The position numbers were made by a program, and so were the translations under genes. Positions 57,626 through 64,000 of a stretch of 64,000 nt of DNA are shown in pieces; positions within the stretch are counted from its first letter, which is position 1, and every line of letters begins with the position of its first letter. The notes beneath the pieces are model-generated. The model saw only the letters and a program-made list of their open reading frames with translations, ran no database searches and was not told the DNA's origin. The stretch is from Rhabditoides inermis (taxonomy: Eukaryota > Nematoda > Chromadorea > Rhabditida > Rhabditidae): contig CAWZYM010000252.1 in assembly GCA_963966185.1 (NCBI GenBank), positions 207,501 to 271,500 of the forward strand. Direction: 5' to 3'.

Positions 57626-58353
57626 TGTCGTGCCGACGCTCCAACGTACATATACACTATCATACTACGCTATCACACCAGCAATGATCATATGTCATGC
57701 CTAACCGTTATCGAAAACCGATATGCACATTTCCTATTGGTGAGGGGGGAATGTCGCGACCGCACATTGATGCAGTCACGACTTGGCTACAACCACTACC
57801 GTATCTATCATATACATCCAAGACGACCAGGATCATAATGCAATTATAAGAACTATATTTATCGCGAACAAATGCAAAGCGAACTGGGAAACTAGCACAC
57901 TACAATGCACTGCTGGTACGCCGCGGTCTTCCCTTCTGTCGTCGCGTCGCGTGTGCACTGTCTGCACCCTCTCGTGCACATCGTGCCGATCTCGGCCCCG
58001 CCCACGCGAAGCTCCGCCCCTGGAAGAAGATTTGGTCACCGAGGATTCTACGCCATTCCAGTTCCAGGTTTTCCCCCAGTAGGTCGTCAGGTTTCTTAGT
58101 TCCCTAGTGCCCCCCAGTGTCCAGGTTTCCCAGGTTTCCCTAGTGTTTTCCCTATACTGACCGCGACTCCGCTCGCTGTCTTGTGTTCGTGTTTGTTGTA
58201 CTGTAGACTATTGTTTGTATTGTTTGTTTGTTGCCTACGTGAATACATATTCGTGCTACCATTTGGTTGCCTTTTATTGCTTTCACATTGCATTGATTAC
58301 ACTGATCTACACAATAGATTAGTACTTGATTCCGCCGCTGTCAGGTCACTTTA
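57626..58353 (+). repeat. LTR 3 (728 bp), right end of the array
   Basis: Ends TCACTTTA and is followed by the right ACCAT duplicate at 58354-58358 and then by satellite sequence like that on the left flank. Confidence 0.93.
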
Positions 58354-58462
58354 ACCATGGTGTCGACACCACGACACCACGGTGTCGACACCATGACACC
58401 ACGACACCATGGTGTCGACACCACGACACCATGACACCACGGTGTCGACACCACGACACCAC
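58354..58462. repeat. Minisatellite with palindromic GGTGTCGACACC units
   Basis: Units of about 20 to 30 bp alternate the palindrome GGTGTCGACACC with ACGACACCATGACACC. The same family is on the left side of the retroelement array at 49310-49351, so the array interrupts a satellite. Confidence 0.85.
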
Positions 58463-58494
58463 ACTTCTCACAACAGAAAGTTTTTCTCATTCCC

Positions 58495-58579
58495 TGTTTC
58501 CTTCTCTCTCATACAGTCTCTCTCTCTCTTACGCTCTCTCTTACGCTCTCTCTTACGCTCTCTCTTACGCTCTCACTTA

Positions 58580-58632
<53 letters not shown>
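58495..58632. repeat. CTTACGCTCTCT-type repeats and (CT)n tract
   Basis: Five copies of a 12-base CTTACGCTCTCT-like unit run into a pure CT tract. Open frames across it are low-complexity artefacts. The rest up to 58970 is A/T-rich with no gene. Confidence 0.9.
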
Positions 58633-58970
58633 GCTCTATTCAATTTTTTGTCTCTATTCCCCCTTTCTCTCTCCTTCTTTCATACATTTTTTTTCGTTTT
58701 CCGCTACTTATCTTTGTCTTTGTATGATCACACGCGCGCTACTAATAATTTATCTCATTCAACACAAATACATGAAATAAACAACAAATCGTCCGTAAAT
58801 CAACAACAGTCAACAGTCAACAAAACATTCAAAAGTACCGAAATGCGTAGTTTTCAAGATCGATCAAAAATTAAAACAAGTAAACAACCATATTATCAAA
58901 TTCAACATTCCCCACATAATTATATATATCTGATATAAGATAATATACGGTGGAGTGGGAACGACTCAAA

Positions 58971-61312
58971 CTAATTGTCATGAATCTGGTCGCAGTGAAT
59001 ACCGAACTCCCTGTACACCTTCTCCTTGTGATGATCTGCGAGTCTTGCACGTGCGTTTTTGTCCAGTCTAAGAAGACTAGTCACGAAGTAAGGGTACCTC
59101 TTCAACAGTCCGCCGACGGAACAGTGAAGCACCCTGTGAATGAACCAATTTGAATATGAACAATTAAATTAACGAACAATTGAAGCAATGAAAGCAACGC
59201 ACTTGGTGGACTCCACTCCCTCGTTGCTCCACGTCCACTGTCCTTGCTTGATGTACAAGTACCTCTCAATGTGCAGGACCACGAGATCCTCGTCAATGGC
59301 CGGCGACAAAGGATCTTGAATGAGTCTTCCTTTGCAGCCAAGACACTTCGCTTGCTGCAGCAGCTTGCCCGACAACGATCCTGTCAATTGCACATGTCAT
59401 GCTGATTTGCAAAACAAAACAAAACAAATTCTCACTTCGGAATGTAATGGTGAAGTGGTTGTGGTTATGATACTCGGCTTTCATGACAGATTCGTTCGGG
59501 TACGGTTGCTTGATCAGATCTAGCTGCGATTCGGTCACCACTTCATCAGCACAGCTGAAACGGTTATATATATATATATATATATATATAAATGTCCTTG
59601 CTTGATGTATATATTATCAAACCACTTGCAAAACAAAGCAATTCAGATACAGTACCTCTTAGCTGCACCACTTCCACTTGGGGTTGCCTTCACTGGCCGA
59701 ACGAGAGAGAGAGAGACGCAGGTGAATCGTAGCGCCTGATACTATGAATGTTTCCATAAGTCCCATATTTACCAAAATACTAGTTTGATTGATAAGCGTA
59801 CCTCTTGCGCGCCTGTCGTGCCTTTGCTTCCTCTTCTGCGGTGTCGAGTTGAATGGGGTTCTTGAAGCTGCCCATGGGACCGTCACTACGCATTTGTTTT
59901 TATATTAAATGAATATTAGGCAAACTTTAAAGTTATCACTCACCGGAAAGCCTTCACGCGACGACTGAAATTGATGTTTGAATCGTCTCCACCCCGCCTG
60001 CCCTTGCCGCCTCCACTGCGAACATAGGGAGTGTTCGCTGCGTATTGCCGAGACGTGATCGTTGCATTAGCAGCCATCCACAACTGCTCCCTTTCCTCAA
60101 CGCTGAGGCTACCGCCGACAGCGAGACTACAAACGTGAAATGAGCCTCTAATCACAATATTCAGTACGCACGTATGAATACAAAATCTCTCGCACATCTT
60201 CCCATGGCAGTGCAGTAGCTCGAGATCGACGTCCCACGTAACGTACTCTCTGCAGATATGAGTAGACATTCAAAGGATTTATGATAGGATGTACTCACGT
60301 CTGAAATGGAGGGTCTCGAGTCGTCACCAGATACAGTCTCGTTGACTGTGTCTCTCCTTGCATGCTGCTCCTGTCCACGTGGAGATCTATCACGCTCTGC
60401 ACATACGCCTCTCTCGCGCGACCGAAACGACCTGACGAAATAGTAGTATAGTTCACAGACGTACGCCTGTTTGCAAACTATGAACCATGCGTCCTGTCTT
60501 TCAAACAGAAAGCGTATGCAACGGAAAGTAAACTGCTCACCGTAATACACGTGATCCGGAGTAGAGAACGGCAGCTGTACGTCGTTATCAACAGTGTGCT
60601 GTAGATGGAAGTTCTGGAGAATCTTGCGCTTCTCGTTATAACCGTATCCGTCCCACGTGGCCGGAGAGATCTGGAACTTCTGTGCACGGGGCGCCAGTTG
60701 AAGAGGACCCATTCCACGCACAGCAGAGACACAATCAACGATTTCATCTGAAATTGAGACGTTAGTTGGGTCAGTTGGGTCACTTTCTTGATCACTCACC
60801 CTTGACGTACTGCTCCAAAAGGACAATCAATCTGTGCATCGGCTGTCTGGACTGCCCAATGGCACGGGGGCTCTTCAGATCCGCGTTGTACTTCTCAATA
60901 GTGTTGCTAGACGGAGTAGTCAAGCCAACGCCGCCGAGTATCCGTGCCGGTAGACTTGTTCTCTCGTACAGAAAGTCGGCTCTCGCATCGAGCCTGGCAA
61001 ACAAAGTCCATTTGTGATATAACATATATAAATACTCACCACTTGATCACCGAGTCCTGCTTCAGTTCCTCGCCTACTCGACGCACATCTTCGACACACG
61101 TAGCCTTGTCCATAGCACCGAGCACCTTGTGATCTCCGTCGTACTGTCCAAACAGCGCACCGTAGAGATTTCTCGCACAGGGGCGACCCAGAGCGCTTTG
61201 CATGTTGTAGTAGAGGTGCGTGCAGCATGCGAGAGATGTTGCCATGGATCCGACAGTCGTCTGAAATACAAATAAGTTATCTCTCTTACGCTTTCTCTCT
61301 CTCACACACGCG

Positions 61313-61343
<31 letters not shown>

Positions 61344-61376
61344 ACACACACACGTTCTCTCTCTCACACACACGCG

Positions 61377-61422
<46 letters not shown>

Positions 61423-61438
61423 CTCTCTCTCACACACA

Positions 61439-61484
<46 letters not shown>

Positions 61485-64000
61485 CAACCTGTTTGATTGT
61501 TTGCAGGCTACTTTCTTGATCTGTGATAAGGCAGCGAATCCTCTTGTTCTTGTCCACCTCCATCAACTAGAAAGATCTATCGTAGTGTACACATAACTAT
61601 ACGAACGTAACAGAAGTATTTAACTAATGAAAAACATACCTTGTCCGAAAAATGAGAGAAAGCTCGCAGCAGCGTTGCCGACTTGTGGTCATTGGAGATG
61701 ACATACATGGCAGTGAGCCAACGCGGCTTCTGACTCGCCCGGGTTCTGAACGACACTCAAGTGATTGGAAGAAAATAATAACTTACTGGAAATCTATGGA
61801 TTGGAACAGGATGGGGGTGACGAACATGTCACTGAGCTCGAATGTCACATCCACCATAATCGCACCAGGCAGGCCGGCATATTTCTCGACAATAGAATTA
61901 GCATCACCTAAATAATAGTAATCCAATCATATTTCAACAAGGTGATAACTAACTGATGGACTGCTGTTGGTCATCTCCGCCTTTCGCGAACTTCTCACTC
62001 CATTCGTCGACCTCCCTTCTGAGTCGCTCTATTTCTTCCACAGACGGAAGAGTGTCGGCTACCATCTCGAACACGGCCGGGTCACAGCAAAGAAACAACT
62101 TTGCATCACCACTTGCAACGTGCTCCTGAGTTGAAAAAATGGCAGGTTTATAGTCGACAAGAGGTATGCCCTACCTGTACAAATCGCTTGTCTCTCAGAA
62201 GCTGGTCCAGAGTGTCGATACTCGTTCGTGCAAATCGACCGGCTTTCGACCGCGGGAGGTTTGGCAACGTCTTCTTCAGATCCGCCACCTGTATGTATCG
62301 CGATTAGCAATATTATAAAATAATTGTTCATCTACACACACCTGTGTCGGCAAGACATGGGCACTTGACAGATTGAGTGCGCTCGTCGCCGCCTTCACAC
62401 TGCCTCCGGCATCGTACAGTGCAGACTCAGTCATCATCTGATGTGGCAGAAATGAAAAATTGGGAACATAACAGAGAGAAGATGAGAGGGGTACCTTCAT
62501 CGCTCCTCCCATCCGAACAAAGGCTCCCGTCCCATTACTCTTCTTATTGCCGTTCTCAACCAGAGAAACGGAGTGTCCGTCGGCACAGTAGTAGTATGTG
62601 ATGAAACCGATTCCGACTCGCTCTCCGTCCCGAGACAGATGTGCTACCTCAAACAATACAATTCCAAACAGTAACACGCTAACTCGTAACCCGGCCGTAA
62701 CTCGGTAACACGCTTACCTTCTTCTTCAAACGAGGATCACGAGGCAATGTGTAGGAGGTGATGTTCAGTTGGTAGCTCGACACTGCCGTCAAGAAGACAT
62801 CACCGTCCTCTAGTCGAAACGGATATCTTCTCGTCTTGCTTTTCTGGACTGTAAACATATCATAGATAGCATATATCACATACACTTACTTTGTCCATGT
62901 ACGTCTTTTCCAGTCCACGGAGACAACGCGTCGCTCCTCAAATCCTGTGCGTCCACCGAACCATCGATGAAGTAGGTGAATGTGCCCTGGCCCGTGATCA
63001 GAGGAGGCACGGCGGGAGAACAGCTGTTCAGGATCCCTCTGGCTGACCTATATGACATAATTGATTGAAGGATGACCGGAGTGTTCAGACAGCGACATGA
63101 ATATTTGCCAGTGGCGTTACCGCCCTGTCTTGCCTATTATTAGATATATAGATTACTAGATTGCATCACTCAATAGAAAAGTTTCCTTTAGTCGTTTAAC
63201 AACTTACAGTTCATTGGGGATCTCCGGATCCAGAAGAGCTGCAATCATCTTCTTAGAATCAGACAGCGCGTTCCACGTTCCATGAGAGCCCTCGAGATAC
63301 ATACAACCTTCTTCTCCGACACCACACTTGTAAAACTGAAAAAAATAACTTGACGTCAGTGCCTAACAAATACACAAAAAACGTAGTTTTTTTGTTGTTG
63401 AAATGCAGTACCTGGAATGGCTGAAGGTTATTCGATGAAAACATCACGCTGTCTTCCTCCGGGCAGTTCACATCTTCCTGTAAAGGTTAATAGTTTATCA
63501 ATGAAAAATTAACCAAAGTACATACATTCACATACCTGAACGAAGTCATTGACGAAACTGTTCAGCGGGAGCAGCGAATCGGCGAGCTCTTCCTGCCAGT
63601 CCCCCTCTTCATAGAGATCGTTGGTCATTTCTTCGGTCTCCAACACGAGGCTGGCACTTTCGGGGTGACCCTCAGTCTGCAGTGTGTTATTCTGGACTGT
63701 TCCCATCCCTAGTTCGTCCTCTGCGTCACACAAGACCAGCGACGGTCTCGTCTCTTCGGGCGATTCGGTGACGAGTTTCTCGCGAACAGTCGGTTGTACT
63801 TGATCAGACTCACGCGAGCGACTCCTCTTGCGGTCGCGCGAACCGTGGTGGTCACGCGAGCGATTCCTCTTGCGGTCGCGCGAACCGTGGTGGTCACGCG
63901 AGCGACTCCTCTTGCGGTCGCGCGAACCGTGGTGGTCACGCGAGCGACTCCTCTTGCGGTCGCGCGAACCGTGGTGGTCACGCGAGCGACTCCTCTGACG
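58971..64000 (-). CDS. MULE-type transposase-derived gene with RS-rich N terminus (5' end beyond the window)
   Basis: At least 1,122 residues. Exons: 64000-63536 (partial), 63477-63412, 63335-63208, 63047-62890, 62848-62718, 62647-62495, 62437-62342, 62288-62175, 62125-61954, 61907-61787, 61745-61640, 61566-61489, 61260-61040, 60993-60800, 60747-60541, 60431-60299, 60249-60172, 60126-59944, 59885-59802, 59692-59672, 59554-59436, 59380-59203 and 59133-58971. All phases agree. From the visible start there are 14-residue RSRSRDHHGSRDRK repeats, then an acidic stretch and a cysteine-bearing segment (KCGVGEEGC). A MULE-like DDE core follows near residues 500-690: IMVDVTFELSDMF (first Asp), CLITDQESSL (second Asp), CCTHLYYNMQ (C-x-x-H) and TTPSSNTIEKYNADLK. 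A CLGCKGRL knuckle is near the C terminus. The many introns and the RS domain suggest a domesticated nuclear protein. The smallest exon (59692-59672) is the weakest call. Confidence 0.82.
59566..59592. repeat. (TA)n microsatellite
   Basis: Short TA array in an intron of the transposase-derived gene. Confidence 0.9.
61302..61480. repeat. (CT)n tract with CACACA interruptions
   Basis: CT tract with four short CA blocks inside the intron 61261-61488 of the transposase-derived gene. On the coding strand it is purine-rich (GA/TG), so it is not a polypyrimidine tract for this gene. Confidence 0.95.
63811..64000 (-). repeat. Coding tandem repeat, 42-bp period (RS-type)
   Basis: Four full copies and part of a fifth begin at 63811, 63853, 63895, 63937 and 63979. 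Each encodes 14 residues of the type RSRSRDHHGSRDRK. Copies are almost identical in DNA (one Ser-to-Asn change), so they expanded recently. The array continues past the window edge. Confidence 0.95.

Larger units (their letters stand above)
49352..58353 (+). mobile_element. Tandem BEL/Pao-like LTR retrotransposon array (three LTRs, two internal regions)
   Basis: Two head-to-tail units with a period of exactly 4,137 bp and a third LTR at the end. ACCAT precedes the first LTR (49347-49351) and follows the last (58354-58358), so a single 5-bp target duplication frames the whole array, as usual for BEL/Pao. The two units look identical apart from one base (C at 52266, T at 56403). Each internal region (3,409 bp) has gag, a second frame with a pre-integrase remnant, and no protease, reverse transcriptase or RNase H. 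The element is therefore non-autonomous and would need proteins from a relative. Confidence 0.93.

Noticed and set aside
49352..58353. CRISPR-like or prokaryotic tandem system
   Set aside because: The repeats are LTRs with primer-binding site, polypurine tract and gag; the window is eukaryotic.

Overview
This window is eukaryotic and reads as a nematode genome. The evidence is small exons with short introns, many of only 40 to 100 bp, and strong TTTTCAG-type acceptors, several lying 1 to 2 bases before a start codon as expected for spliced-leader trans-splicing. The families also fit: two nematode-type 7TM chemoreceptors, a GPI-type ephrin, an EstA/LIPS-type lipase and a BEL/Pao retroelement. 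Pyrimidine (CT)n microsatellites are very abundant. I could not place the species. All gene models are my own splicing by eye, checked for phase across every junction.

Layout. 1-3861: microsatellites and no gene I can support. 3862-7592 (+): an arylalkylamine N-acetyltransferase-like GNAT enzyme. 8362-16683 (-): an ephrin with a 6.9 kb first intron that carries a cluster of ATGCAAAT octamers. 18646-40498 (+): a 48-exon, about 1,855-residue cadherin-family membrane protein. Its introns host four other genes: a chemore­ceptor-type GPCR (-), a 49-codon mini-gene with its own TATA box (-), an unrecognised 486-residue protein with a myristoylation-type N terminus (+), and a complete protein tyrosine phosphatase (-). 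42130-44045 (+): a second serpentine receptor. 45575-46051 (-): a doubtful small P-loop gene.

46690-48025 holds a head-to-head inverted duplication of the 5' part of an EstA-type lipase. The left copy is frameshifted. The right copy stops after exon 4, before the catalytic serine region. A small element made of two GC-rich hairpins occurs once in each arm. 48926-49296 is a SINE-like, tRNA-derived segment between 13-bp direct repeats.

49352-58353 is a tandem BEL/Pao-like LTR array: LTR, internal region, LTR, internal region, LTR. The LTRs are 728 bp, the period is 4,137 bp, and ACCAT is duplicated at the outer edges. The internal region keeps gag and a remnant of the integrase zinc-binding part, with no reverse transcriptase, so the element is non-autonomous. 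It sits in a GACACCA-type satellite.

58971 to beyond 64000 (-): a large gene of at least 23 exons encoding a MULE-type DDE transposase core behind an arginine/serine-rich tandem-repeat N terminus. The many introns argue for a host-adopted transposase rather than an active element. The points most worth a second look are this gene, the tandem LTR array, the twin-hairpin element, the octamer cluster and the crowd of genes nested in the cadherin.
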